Assembly (NCBI GenBank): GCA_016000085.1
Contig: JAECRT010000013.1
Location: 1 to 49,691 of the forward strand
Direction of reading: 5' to 3'
Length of the DNA stretch: 49,691 nucleotides
Origin: Sphingomonadaceae bacterium
GTDB taxonomy: Bacteria > Pseudomonadota > Alphaproteobacteria > Sphingomonadales > Sphingomonadaceae
Position 1 is the first letter of the stretch. Every line of letters starts with the position of its first letter. A program made the translations under genes and the position numbers. Under the pieces are notes generated by a model. That model saw only the letters and a list, made by a program, of their open reading frames with translations, ran no database searches and was not told the DNA's origin. Shown here one piece after another: positions 34,153 through 41,695 of the stretch.

Positions 34153-34884
34153 TTAACCCTCTTTATCCCCGTTCAGTTCACAGGGCACGATGGCATAGGG
34201 GTCGGGGCGCGCGGTGATACGACGAAAACGGGCAAGATAACCGCCCGCCGTCGGCTTGGGGATCAGTTCCTCCATGCGAAAACCCATGGCGGCCAATTCG
34301 CAAACCAGCAGGCGTGGCGGTGTGCCATGCTGGTCGGTCGGCCGATCAGCATCGACCACGATCAGTTCGCCATCCTTCTTCAGCGCCGGGCTGAGATGCC
34401 AGAGAAACGCGTAGGGTTCGGCAATCTCATGATACATATGGACCATCAGGATGCGGTCGAAGCTGTTTTCGGGCAATTTGGGATCTTCCGGCGCGCCCAG
34501 TTTGACGCTGACATTATCCCATTTCTCTCGCGTGATACGGCGTGACAGCGCCTCGATCACTTCAGGCATGATATCCTCGGCCAACACCCGGCCTTTGTCC
34601 CCCACTCGCGCGGCGAGGCGCACGCTGTAATAGCCCTCTCCCGCGCCGATGTCCGCTACCGTCATGCCGGGGTGGATGCCCGCCCGGTCCATGATATCTT
34701 CCGCCTCATTGACGCGGTCGCGCGCCTCCTCGCTGGACCAGCGGGTCGACACGATCGGCGCGACCGGGCGATCGGCGCGGGGGAAGGGCCGGGCGGCGGC
34801 GGACCTGTCCGCTTCATGCCCCGGCGTCAGCGCGTCGCAGGCGGCCAGCAGGACCAGAACGCCCGCCAACGCCACCCGGATCAT
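34153..34884 (-). CDS. Lipoprotein SAM-dependent methyltransferase
   Basis: A 243-residue class I methyltransferase. The N-terminus MIRVALAGVLVLLAACDAL is a lipoprotein signal with lipobox LAAC, so it is predicted to be exported and lipid-anchored. That is unusual for a SAM-dependent enzyme, since SAM is cytoplasmic. The methyltransferase core is intact: TVADIGAGEGYYSVRLA, AEDIMPEVIEAL, KLGAPEDPKLP, and ILMVHMYHEI. ATG at 34884 overlaps the prfB TAA (TAATG), so translation is coupled. Families like this are common in proteobacteria; the substrate is unknown. Confidence 0.85.
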   Translation of the reverse strand: MIRVALAGVLVLLAACDALTPGHEADRSAAARPFPRADRPVAPIVSTRWSSEEARDRVNEAEDIMDRAGIHPGMTVADIGAGEGYYSVRLAARVGDKGRVLAEDIMPEVIEALSRRITREKWDNVSVKLGAPEDPKLPENSFDRILMVHMYHEIAEPYAFLWHLSPALKKDGELIVVDADRPTDQHGTPPRLLVCELAAMGFRMEELIPKPTAGGYLARFRRITARPDPYAIVPCELNGDKEG

Positions 34885-36011
34885 TAATCCACATCCTCCA
34901 CATCGACCTTCTCGCCCGTCACCTTCTGGCTGAGGGCAGCGGCCATGAACGGATCGAGCGCGCCATCGAGCACATCGTCCGGCGCCGTGGACGTCACCCC
35001 GGTGCGGAGATCCTTCACCAACTGATAGGGCTGGAGAACATAGGAACGGATCTGGTGGCCCCAACCGATTTCGGTTTTGGCCTGATATTCGCCCGCCGTC
35101 ACTTCCTCGCGCTTGCGCAATTCGGCCTCGTAAAGGCGCGCCTTGAGCATGTTCATCGCGGTCGCGCGATTCTTGTGCTGCGACCGGTCATTCTGCGACG
35201 CCACGATGATGCCCGAAGGCACGTGGGTGATACGCACGGCCGAATCGGTGGTGTTGACGTGCTGCCCGCCCGCGCCCGACGCACGGTAGGTATCGATCTT
35301 GAGGTCGCTTTCCTTGACCTCGATCTCGATATCGTCGTCGATTACCGGATAGACCCACACCGACGAGAAGCTGGTATGGCGGCGCGCGGCGCTGTCATAG
35401 GGGCTGATGCGGACCAGGCGATGAACACCGCTTTCGGTCTTGGCATAGCCATAGGCATTTTCGCCCTTAAGCAGGAAAGTCGCGGACTTGATGCCCGCCT
35501 GATCGCCCGCCTGATAGTCGACCAGTTCCACCTTGTAGCCACGCCGTTCGGCCCAGCGGCGGTACATACGAGACAGGATTTCGGCCCAATCCTGGCTTTC
35601 GGTCCCGCCTGCACCGGCATGGATTTCCAGATAGGTGTCGCTGGCATCGGCCTCACCCGCCAGCAGCGCCTTGATCTTGTCCTCGTCGGCGCGATCGGCC
35701 AGCGCTTTCAGCGCCGCGACCGCTTCGTTCACCATATCCTCATCGCCTTCGGCCTCGGCCATTTCAATGAGTTCGGCATTATCGGTCTTTTCCGCCTCGA
35801 TCGAACGGGTGGCGCCGATGGCGCTGTCCAACCGGGTGCGCTCGCGCATGACTTCCTGCGCCAGCTTCGCATTGTCCCACAAGGTCGGATCTTCGACGCG
35901 CGCGTTCAATTCGTCCAGGCGGCGCAGCGCGCGGTCCCAGTCGAGCGACTGGCGCAGCAGAGCCAGCGCGGCGTCGATACGGTCGATATATTGCAGCGCT
36001 TCGGCGCGCAT
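34884..36011 (-). CDS. prfB: Peptide chain release factor 2 (no programmed frameshift)
   Basis: Reads UGA/UAA stop codons and triggers peptide release. 375 residues from ATG 36011 (MRAEALQYIDRIDAAL). The catalytic GGQ loop is ASGAGGQHVNTTDSA. The anticodon-mimic tripeptide region reads RISPYDSAARRHTSFSS, i.e. SPY rather than the SPF of E. coli. In E. coli the reading frame breaks at CUU-UGA-C near codon 26; here the equivalent stretch reads TCG CTC GAC in one continuous frame, so autoregulatory frameshifting is absent. The lipoprotein methyltransferase is coupled at its 3' end; engB lies 111 bp upstream. Confidence 0.96.
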   Translation of the reverse strand: MRAEALQYIDRIDAALALLRQSLDWDRALRRLDELNARVEDPTLWDNAKLAQEVMRERTRLDSAIGATRSIEAEKTDNAELIEMAEAEGDEDMVNEAVAALKALADRADEDKIKALLAGEADASDTYLEIHAGAGGTESQDWAEILSRMYRRWAERRGYKVELVDYQAGDQAGIKSATFLLKGENAYGYAKTESGVHRLVRISPYDSAARRHTSFSSVWVYPVIDDDIEIEVKESDLKIDTYRASGAGGQHVNTTDSAVRITHVPSGIIVASQNDRSQHKNRATAMNMLKARLYEAELRKREEVTAGEYQAKTEIGWGHQIRSYVLQPYQLVKDLRTGVTSTAPDDVLDGALDPFMAAALSQKVTGEKVDVEDVD

Positions 36012-36122
36012 GATCTTTACTCCAACTGGCGTCGGCCCGGCCAACGCCACGCTCCTTAGCGCGTCATGGCTGACTTGTCGAAACGTGCGTCCTTCCCGAT
36101 ACGGCGCATGTTCGTCAAGCGG

Positions 36123-36770
36123 TTAACCTTGCGACACGCTTTCCAGTACGGCGGCGCGCAGTTCGGCTATGCCCATGCCCTTTTCGCTCGATGTGGCGAT
36201 GATGTCGGGATGCGCGGCCGGGCGTTTGCGGATTGCGTCGGCCGTCGCCTGGGTGACGGCGGCGAGTTCGCTCGCCTTGATCTTGTCCGCCTTCGTCATG
36301 ACGATGCGATAGCTGACCGCCGCGCCATCCAGCATGTCGAGCATGTCGGTATCGACATCCTTGATGCCGTGACGGCTGTCGATCAGCACCAATGTCCGCT
36401 TCAATGCCGCACGCCCACGCAGATAGTCGTTCACCAGGAACTTCCATTTGCGCACGATGTCCTTCGGCGCCTTGGCATAGCCATAGCCCGGCATGTCGAC
36501 GAGGCGAAAGCGCAGCGGCTCGCCCACGTCGAAGAAGTTCAGTTCCTGCGTCCGTCCCGGCGTGTTGGACGTGCGCGCCAGATTGTTGCGGTTGGTCAAT
36601 GCATTGAGCAGCGAGGATTTGCCGACATTGGATCGGCCCGCAAACGCGACTTCATTCACCGCCATATCGGGCAGGAATTCCAGCGTGGGCGCGGACTTCA
36701 GGAAGGTGATGGGGCCGGAAAAGACCTTACGGGCTTCCTCGATCAGGGCGGATTGGTCTTGTTCTGTCAT
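36123..36770 (-). CDS. engB: Ribosome biogenesis GTPase EngB (YihA/YsxC)
   Basis: Essential GTPase for assembly of the large ribosomal subunit. 215 residues. G1 FAGRSNVGKSSLLNALTNR, G2 Thr in TSNTPGRTQELNFF, G3 VDMPGYGYAK, G4 VMTKADK are all present. ATG at 36770. Its ribosome binding site lies inside a 9-bp hairpin directly after yidC (see 36778-36799), so translation may depend on opening of that stem. Its position after yidC is the usual alphaproteobacterial order. Confidence 0.96.
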   Translation of the reverse strand: MTEQDQSALIEEARKVFSGPITFLKSAPTLEFLPDMAVNEVAFAGRSNVGKSSLLNALTNRNNLARTSNTPGRTQELNFFDVGEPLRFRLVDMPGYGYAKAPKDIVRKWKFLVNDYLRGRAALKRTLVLIDSRHGIKDVDTDMLDMLDGAAVSYRIVMTKADKIKASELAAVTQATADAIRKRPAAHPDIIATSSEKGMGIAELRAAVLESVSQG

Positions 36771-36777
36771 AATGAAA

Positions 36778-36799
36778 ATCCTCCCCTTGCGGGGAGGAT
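36778..36799 (-). promoter_or_regulatory. Hairpin burying the engB ribosome binding site, terminator-like
   Basis: On the minus strand: ATCCTCCCC-GCAA-GGGGAGGAT, a perfect 9-bp stem with a stable GCAA tetraloop, followed by TTTCATT. It sits between the yidC stop (36807) and engB ATG (36770). The 3' arm contains GGGGAGGA, the only Shine-Dalgarno for engB, eight bases before the ATG. It could end yidC transcription, limit engB translation, or both. Confidence 0.6.
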
Positions 36800-36806
36800 C
36801 TCTTTC

Positions 36807-38510
36807 CTACTTGGCCGTCGCAGCGCTCAGCACGGGATGGCGTTTGTACAGCCACCATTGCTGCGCCATCGACAGGCAGTTGTTGGTGATCCAGTAAACC
36901 AGCAGGCCCGCCGCGAACGGCGCCATGATGAACATCATCATCCACGGCATGATCGAGAAGATCTGCTGCTGCATCGGGTCCATCTGGGCGGGGTTCAGCT
37001 TGAACTGGAAGTACATGCTGATGCCCAGCAGCAACGCCAGCACACCGATCGCCAGGAAGGACGGCGGCGTGAAGGGCAACAGGCCGAACAGGTTCAGGAT
37101 GTGCATCGGGTCAGGCGCGGACAGATCCTTGATCCACAGCACGAACGGCTGGTGACGCATTTCGATCGTCAGCTGCAACACTTTGTACAGCGCGAAGAAG
37201 ATCGGGATCTGGATGAAGATGGGCAGGCAACCGGCGAGCGGATTGACCTTTTCCTTCTTGTAAAGCTCCATCATCTCCTGCTGGAGCTTGGGCTTGTCGT
37301 CCTTATATTTTTCCTGCAGCGCCTTCATCTTGGGCTGCACGGCGCGCATCGCGGCCATGCTGGAAAACTGGCGCTGGGCGACCGGGAACATCAGGCCGCG
37401 CACCACGAAGGTCAGGCAGATGATCGCGAAGCCGAAATTGCCGAGCGTTTCGAACAACCAGTGCAGCAGCGCGAAGATCGGCTGTTCGAACCAGTAGAAC
37501 CAGCCCCAGTCGATCGCGCGGTCGAACAAGGTCACGCCGCCGCGCTCATAGGCCTGGAGCGTCTTGACCTCCTTGGCGCCGACAAACAGGCGCAGAGTCT
37601 GGCTCGCAGCCTTGCCGGGGGGCAGCATGGTCGAACCCAGCGCAACATCGGCCTGATATTGCACGCCCTCGCCCTTGCGGAACTGACCTGCGAAATCGGC
37701 CTGCGGCCCCGGCACCAGCGCCGACAGCCAATATTTATCGGTAAAGCCAATCCAGCCGCCCTTGGACTGGAAACTCTGGGTCGACGGACCCTTGTCCAGA
37801 TCCTTATAGTTCACGTCATAATTGGCTGCGCCGTTGAACACGCCCATCGGCCCGATATGGATCGTCCAGGTATCGGGGTCCTTGGGAATGCCGGTGCGGC
37901 TGATATAGGCATAGGGCTTCACGCCGATCATGCCCGCGCCGCTGTTCGACACTTTCTGCGTTGCCGAAATCATGTAATTTTCGTCGACCGATAGGCGAAT
38001 TTCGAACAGCTGGCCCGCGCCATTGTTCCACGTCAGCGTGACGGGGCTGGTCGGCGTCAGTTCCTTGCCGCTTGCCGTCCAGAGCGTGTCCTTGGTCGGC
38101 GCCTTGAGCCCTTCGCCCTGCCAGCCGAAGCCCGCGAAATAGGCGTCTTGCGTGCCGGACGGGCTGTAAAGGCGAACGTCGGGCGAATCCTTGGCGATCG
38201 TTTCCTTGTAGGTTGGCAGGATGATGTCGTCGATCCGTGCCCCCTTCAGGTTGATCGAGCCGATCAGCTTGGGCGTGCGGATGGCCACACGGGGGCTTTC
38301 GCGCAGCACGATCGCTCGGTCGCGAATCGCTGCCGCGCTGTCCACTGCGGGGTTGGCGCCCGCGCCAGCGACGGCCGTGGTCTTGCCCCCCTCGATCTTC
38401 GTGACCGGCGGATTGGCCGCCGGAAAGAAATGTTGCGAGACATAGGGCCAGCCGAACAGGATCGCTGCGGTCAGCAGCACCGCCAGAATGATATTCTTCT
38501 TGTCGTCCAC
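36807..38510 (-). CDS. yidC: Membrane protein insertase YidC
   Basis: Inserts and folds inner-membrane proteins, alone or with SecYEG. 567 residues. N-terminal signal anchor (NIILAVLLTAAILFGWPYVS), a large periplasmic domain (about residues 60-345), then the conserved five-helix core with VVRGLMFPVAQRQFSSMAAM, NPLAGCLPIFIQIPIFFALY and the final helix MMMFIMAPFAAGLLVYWITN. Start is a GTG at 38510 (MDDKKNI). yidD ends 31 bp upstream on the same strand. Confidence 0.97.
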   Translation of the reverse strand: MDDKKNIILAVLLTAAILFGWPYVSQHFFPAANPPVTKIEGGKTTAVAGAGANPAVDSAAAIRDRAIVLRESPRVAIRTPKLIGSINLKGARIDDIILPTYKETIAKDSPDVRLYSPSGTQDAYFAGFGWQGEGLKAPTKDTLWTASGKELTPTSPVTLTWNNGAGQLFEIRLSVDENYMISATQKVSNSGAGMIGVKPYAYISRTGIPKDPDTWTIHIGPMGVFNGAANYDVNYKDLDKGPSTQSFQSKGGWIGFTDKYWLSALVPGPQADFAGQFRKGEGVQYQADVALGSTMLPPGKAASQTLRLFVGAKEVKTLQAYERGGVTLFDRAIDWGWFYWFEQPIFALLHWLFETLGNFGFAIICLTFVVRGLMFPVAQRQFSSMAAMRAVQPKMKALQEKYKDDKPKLQQEMMELYKKEKVNPLAGCLPIFIQIPIFFALYKVLQLTIEMRHQPFVLWIKDLSAPDPMHILNLFGLLPFTPPSFLAIGVLALLLGISMYFQFKLNPAQMDPMQQQIFSIMPWMMMFIMAPFAAGLLVYWITNNCLSMAQQWWLYKRHPVLSAATAK

Positions 38511-38541
38511 GCGTGTCGGCTCCGCCGTCTATATCTGTCGG

Positions 38542-38754
38542 TCAGGGGACCGGGTCGTACCCCGACCCTCCCCATGGGTGGCATCGCATTAGCCGCTTGA
38601 AGCCGAGCCAGCTACCCTTCATCGCGCCATATTTGCGCACGGCCTGAATCGCATATTCAGAACAGGAAGGCGCATAGCGGCAAGTAGGCGGCAATATGCG
38701 CGAAGGACCGACTTGCCAGAAGCGCGCGATCAGGATGAGCAAGCGGGCGATCAC
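38542..38754 (-). CDS. yidD: Membrane protein insertion efficiency factor YidD
   Basis: A 70-residue amphipathic membrane-associated protein that helps YidC. Signature [20 protein letters not shown] and [14 protein letters not shown] is complete. GTG start at 38754 overlaps the rnpA stop by four bases (GTGA), so translation is coupled. Standard rpmH-rnpA-yidD-yidC order. Confidence 0.96.
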   Translation of the reverse strand: MIARLLILIARFWQVGPSRILPPTCRYAPSCSEYAIQAVRKYGAMKGSWLGFKRLMRCHPWGGSGYDPVP

Positions 38755-39116
38755 GCCCGGCCACCGCGGCCCCGACGGGGCGTTTCGCCGTCTGGCGCGG
38801 GGCGCATCACCTTGCGCAGCGCCTTTTGCAATTCGGTGCGCAGCAAGGAGAAGTCACGCTCGATCCCGCCATCACGGCCGATCAATACATGGTCCGCCCC
38901 GGCGATACCGTCCGTTGGTAACAGCTCGCGCGCCAAAACGCGAAAGCGGCGCTTCATCCGGTTGCGGATGACGGCGCCGCCAATCTTTTTCGTGACCGTG
39001 ATGCCGAAACGCATCGCCGGATCGCCATCGCCGCGTTCGCGCACCAGCAGGACAAAGCCCGGCATGGGTGCACGCTTGCCGCGATTCGCCGCCAGAAAAT
39101 CGGCGCGCCTGCCCAT
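38751..39116 (-). CDS. rnpA: Ribonuclease P protein component
   Basis: Basic protein subunit of RNase P, which trims tRNA 5' ends. 121 residues from ATG 39116 ([20 protein letters not shown]). The family RNR motif is [19 protein letters not shown], and [12 protein letters not shown] is conserved. There is no strong ribosome binding site before 39116; it starts 32 bp after rpmH, so coupling to rpmH translation is likely. The frame is open further upstream across rpmH, but those codons are not conserved in the family. Confidence 0.94.
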   Translation of the reverse strand: MGRRADFLAANRGKRAPMPGFVLLVRERGDGDPAMRFGITVTKKIGGAVIRNRMKRRFRVLARELLPTDGIAGADHVLIGRDGGIERDFSLLRTELQKALRKVMRPAPDGETPRRGRGGRA

Positions 39117-39148
39117 GATGGCAGGCGTCGCCGTCAGCGGCAGGTCGC

Positions 39149-39283
39149 TCAGGCGCTCAGGCTCTTGCGGCCGCGAGCGCGACGCGCACGAATGATATTG
39201 CGGCCGCCGGGGGTCTCCATGCGTGCGCGGAAACCGTGACGGCGCTTCCGAACCAGATTGCTCGGCTGAAAAGTGCGCTTCAT
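39149..39283 (-). CDS. rpmH: 50S ribosomal protein L34
   Basis: 44 residues: [20 protein letters not shown], then [20 protein letters not shown] and SLSA. This is a near-consensus L34. ATG 39283 with GAGGAA upstream. First gene of rpmH-rnpA-yidD-yidC. Its leader contains an intrinsic-terminator hairpin (39316-39341). Confidence 0.98.
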   Translation of the reverse strand: MKRTFQPSNLVRKRRHGFRARMETPGGRNIIRARRARGRKSLSA

Positions 39284-39315
39284 CGTTCATTCCTCAAAAT
39301 AGAATCGGGCGTGAC

Positions 39316-39341
39316 AAAAAAGGGCCGCCACACGGGCGACC
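39316..39341 (-). terminator. Intrinsic terminator/attenuator candidate in the rpmH leader
   Basis: On the minus strand, GGTCGCC (39341-39335) pairs with GGCGGCC (39329-39323) through seven pairs including one G-U, with a CGTGT loop, followed by CTTTTTTG. This is a classic intrinsic terminator ending about 33 bases before the rpmH ATG, and downstream of the best promoter candidate. Confidence 0.6.
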
Positions 39342-39357
39342 GCAAGTCAGGGGGCGT

Positions 39358-39386
39358 CCGATAGGCAAAAGGGGCGCGCAAGTCAA
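39358..39386 (-). promoter_or_regulatory. Putative rpmH operon promoter
   Basis: Minus strand TTGACT (39386-39381), 17-bp spacer, TATCGG (39363-39358). The -35 is near consensus; the -10 is weaker. The -35 lies in the loop of the dsbA-side terminator stem at 39371-39400. The 9-mer TGACTTGCG occurs twice (39385-39377 and 39349-39341), 36 bp apart. Confidence 0.5.
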
Positions 39387-39400
39387 TGGCCGAGCGCCCC
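39366..39400 (-). terminator. Terminator after the DsbA-like gene
   Basis: Stem GGGGCGC (39400-39394) with GCGCCCC (39377-39371), 16-base loop, followed by TTTTG on the minus strand. It lies 16 bp after the DsbA-like stop and overlaps the rpmH promoter candidate. Confidence 0.65.
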
Positions 39401-39415
39401 TGCCCAGCTGCGGAA

Positions 39416-40183
39416 TTATTTACCCCGCGCCGCCGCCACGCCGTCCTTGAGCGCGTCATAGCCGACCGCCCCATTCAACACCTGACCGCCTATCACGAAG
39501 GTGGGCGTGCCGCTGGCCTGCAATTTCTGGGCGAGCGCGATATTGGACTGGATTTCGGCATCATATTTTTTCGATGCGATCGCGGCTTCGGCGTCGGCCT
39601 TGCCGATGCCCGCCTTGGTGGCCGCGCTAAGAATGGAATCGCGTGTCACCCGACCCGCGCCATACAGCGCCTTGTGATAGGCCATATATTGGCCCCGCTC
39701 GGCGGCCAAAAGCGACACCTTGGCCGCGTCGCTGCTTTCTTCCGACAGGATCGGCAGCTCGCGATAGACGACCTTCACCTTTGCATCGGCCCCGACGAGT
39801 TTCGCCAGATCGGGCAGAGATGCACGGCAATAGCCGCAGGCATAATCGAAAAACTCGACCACGGTGACGTCCGCATTGGCCGCCCCTTCCCATGCCCCGG
39901 CATAGGGGGTTTCGAGCGCGCTGCGGCTGGCCTCGATATTGCCCGACATCCGCTTCGCCTGCAGCTTCTCCACGGCCTGCGGAATGATTTCGGGATGCTC
40001 AAGAATGTAGTCGTGGACGATTTTCTCGATCGCCGCCTTGTCGTTCGCGCCGACGCTGGCGGGCGCCTGCACAGCCAGCGCGGTTCCGGCCGCAGCCGCG
40101 ATAAAGGCGAAAGCGCCTAGGGTCATCTGGATCGTCCTGTTGGATAGGGCGGCGCGAAAAGTCGGCCGAGGATTATCTGTCAT
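39416..40183 (-). CDS. Exported DsbA-family thiol oxidoreductase
   Basis: A 255-residue periplasmic thioredoxin-fold protein. N-terminal membrane-targeting segment (MTLGAFAFIAAAAGTALAVQ), an N-terminal helical extension, then the active site FDYACGYCRASLPDL (CGYC). The cis-Pro loop is SGTPTFVIGG. The layout resembles the DsbA/ScsC-like Com1 group in alphaproteobacteria, acting in disulfide formation or isomerisation. It starts 3 bp after the bepA-like stop, forming an operon for envelope protein quality control. A clear terminator follows. Confidence 0.92.
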   Translation of the reverse strand: MTDNPRPTFRAALSNRTIQMTLGAFAFIAAAAGTALAVQAPASVGANDKAAIEKIVHDYILEHPEIIPQAVEKLQAKRMSGNIEASRSALETPYAGAWEGAANADVTVVEFFDYACGYCRASLPDLAKLVGADAKVKVVYRELPILSEESSDAAKVSLLAAERGQYMAYHKALYGAGRVTRDSILSAATKAGIGKADAEAAIASKKYDAEIQSNIALAQKLQASGTPTFVIGGQVLNGAVGYDALKDGVAAARGK

Positions 40184-40186
40184 CTA

Positions 40187-41536
40187 TTATCTTTTCTTCC
40201 GCTGCTGCTCGATCGCGGCGCGCGAAACCATGGCGATATCCTGCGCGCGCAGATAGTCAACCGTGCCGGGCTTCAACCCCTGCATGGCGGCGTCGGCGCT
40301 GCGCAGCGCCATCGGGTTTTCCCCCATCATCGCATAGCGCTCCGCCGTGGCCAGCGCCGCACGCGGCGTATCGCCACGTCGCTCATAGACGACGCCCAGT
40401 TGATACCAGGCAAAGGGATTCTCCCGGTCGCGCGCTACCGCAACGCGCAACACCTGTTCGGCTTCGGCGAAATTGGCTTCGTCCTCGGTCGCGATCAGGG
40501 CGTGGGAGAGCAGTACCGAAATCAGCGGCTGGTTGGTCAGTTTCACCGCCTCCCGCAACGGCGCGATGGCGTCTTTCGGGCGACCGCTTTCCAGCAGGAT
40601 CTGCCCTTTCAACTCCAGAAAATAGGGATCGTGCGGCGCGGCGGTCAGCAGCGCATCGGCTTCGTCCAGCGCCTTTTGCGGATAGGCGCTTTTATGCCAA
40701 GCATAGGCCCGGGCGTAATGCGCCGGGATAGACTGGTCGCTTTCGGGATATTTCCGCAATGTCTGGGTGGGTTCGGACACAAAGCCAACCAGCTTCGCCT
40801 TGATCCGCTCAAACCGCTGCTCCAGCGCCGGGTCCACCGGCTTGTCCCATGAGGGATCGACGGTATAGACTTCGCGCAGCACGTTGATGCGCTCGCCCGA
40901 CAAGGGATGGGTGCGCCCATAGCTGTTGTCCTGCGGGATCGCGAGGCGATATTCCTGATTTTGCAGCTTCTTGAAAAATTCCAGGCTGCCCCGACCACTG
41001 ACACCCGCTGCGCTCAGATAGCGTGCGCCAGCCAGATCGGCCGAACTTTCCTGACCGCGGGAAAAGGCCAGGAACTTGCTCATCGCCGCCTGCTGGCCCA
41101 GGCCCATGATGCCCATGCCCGCTTCCGCACCGCCTGCCGCGATTGCCGCCGCACCGAGCACCAGGCTGAGCAGCGTGACGCTCGTGGCTTCCTTCATGCC
41201 TTCGCCGAAACGGACGATGTGACCGCCCTCAATGTGGCCCAGTTCATGCGCGACCACGCCCTGAAGCTGGTTCACATTGTCGGCCTGCGCGATCAGGCCG
41301 CTATGCACCCAGACATATTGTCCGCCCGCGACGAAAGCATTGATTTCCGGGTCGTCGATGACGAGCACCTGGACATTGCGGGGATCCATCCCGGCCGCCT
41401 TGACCAGCGGGCCGGACATGTCGGCCATGAAGGCTTCCGTTTCCGCGTCGCGCAATATGCTCTGCGCCAGCGCCGGGCGGGCGATGCTGGCTAGCGCCAC
41501 GACCGCAAAGGCGACCAGTTTCAACCGCCGCCGCAT
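40187..41536 (-). CDS. M48 metalloprotease with TPR domain (BepA-like)
   Basis: A 449-residue exported protein. Signal peptide (LVAFAVVALASIARPALAQ). M48 catalytic domain with the zinc motif VVAHELGHIEGGH (HExxH) and the third ligand Glu in FSRGQESSADLAGARYL. C-terminal half (about 270-449) is TPR repeats. This is the BepA/YfgC arrangement, a periplasmic protease and chaperone that degrades stalled outer-membrane proteins such as LptD. The ATG at 41536 is chosen because the signal peptide begins there. Operon with the DsbA-like gene. Confidence 0.93.
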   Translation of the reverse strand: MRRRLKLVAFAVVALASIARPALAQSILRDAETEAFMADMSGPLVKAAGMDPRNVQVLVIDDPEINAFVAGGQYVWVHSGLIAQADNVNQLQGVVAHELGHIEGGHIVRFGEGMKEATSVTLLSLVLGAAAIAAGGAEAGMGIMGLGQQAAMSKFLAFSRGQESSADLAGARYLSAAGVSGRGSLEFFKKLQNQEYRLAIPQDNSYGRTHPLSGERINVLREVYTVDPSWDKPVDPALEQRFERIKAKLVGFVSEPTQTLRKYPESDQSIPAHYARAYAWHKSAYPQKALDEADALLTAAPHDPYFLELKGQILLESGRPKDAIAPLREAVKLTNQPLISVLLSHALIATEDEANFAEAEQVLRVAVARDRENPFAWYQLGVVYERRGDTPRAALATAERYAMMGENPMALRSADAAMQGLKPGTVDYLRAQDIAMVSRAAIEQQRKKR

Positions 41537-41625
41537 CACGCGCAATCCTGAAAATGGGGAGTGTGGACCATCGGCGCGAAGCGATGCCATGGCCGCCCTG
41601 AACCTGTCGTGAAGCCCATATCAAC

Positions 41626-41673
41626 GAAAAGCGCCGCTGCGCTCCGGTGGGAACCGGCAGGGCAGCGGCGCTT
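41626..41673 (-). terminator. rne terminator
   Basis: Perfect 12-bp stem AAGCGCCGCTGC (41629-41640) with GCAGCGGCGCTT (41662-41673); a small inner CCGGT/ACCGG stem sits in the 21-base loop. On the minus strand it ends in CTTTTCG. It lies 22 bp after the rne stop. Confidence 0.75.
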
Positions 41674-41695
41674 GTTCATAGTCGTGCGTCCAGGT

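Noticed and set aside
36066-37994. Long plus-strand frame antisense to engB and yidC
   Set aside because: Shadow of two conserved genes; His/Gln/Arg-rich translation with no family features.
39149-39415. Replication origin near rpmH
   Set aside because: The rpmH block is near dnaA/oriC in some bacteria, but no dnaA gene or DnaA-box cluster is present here.
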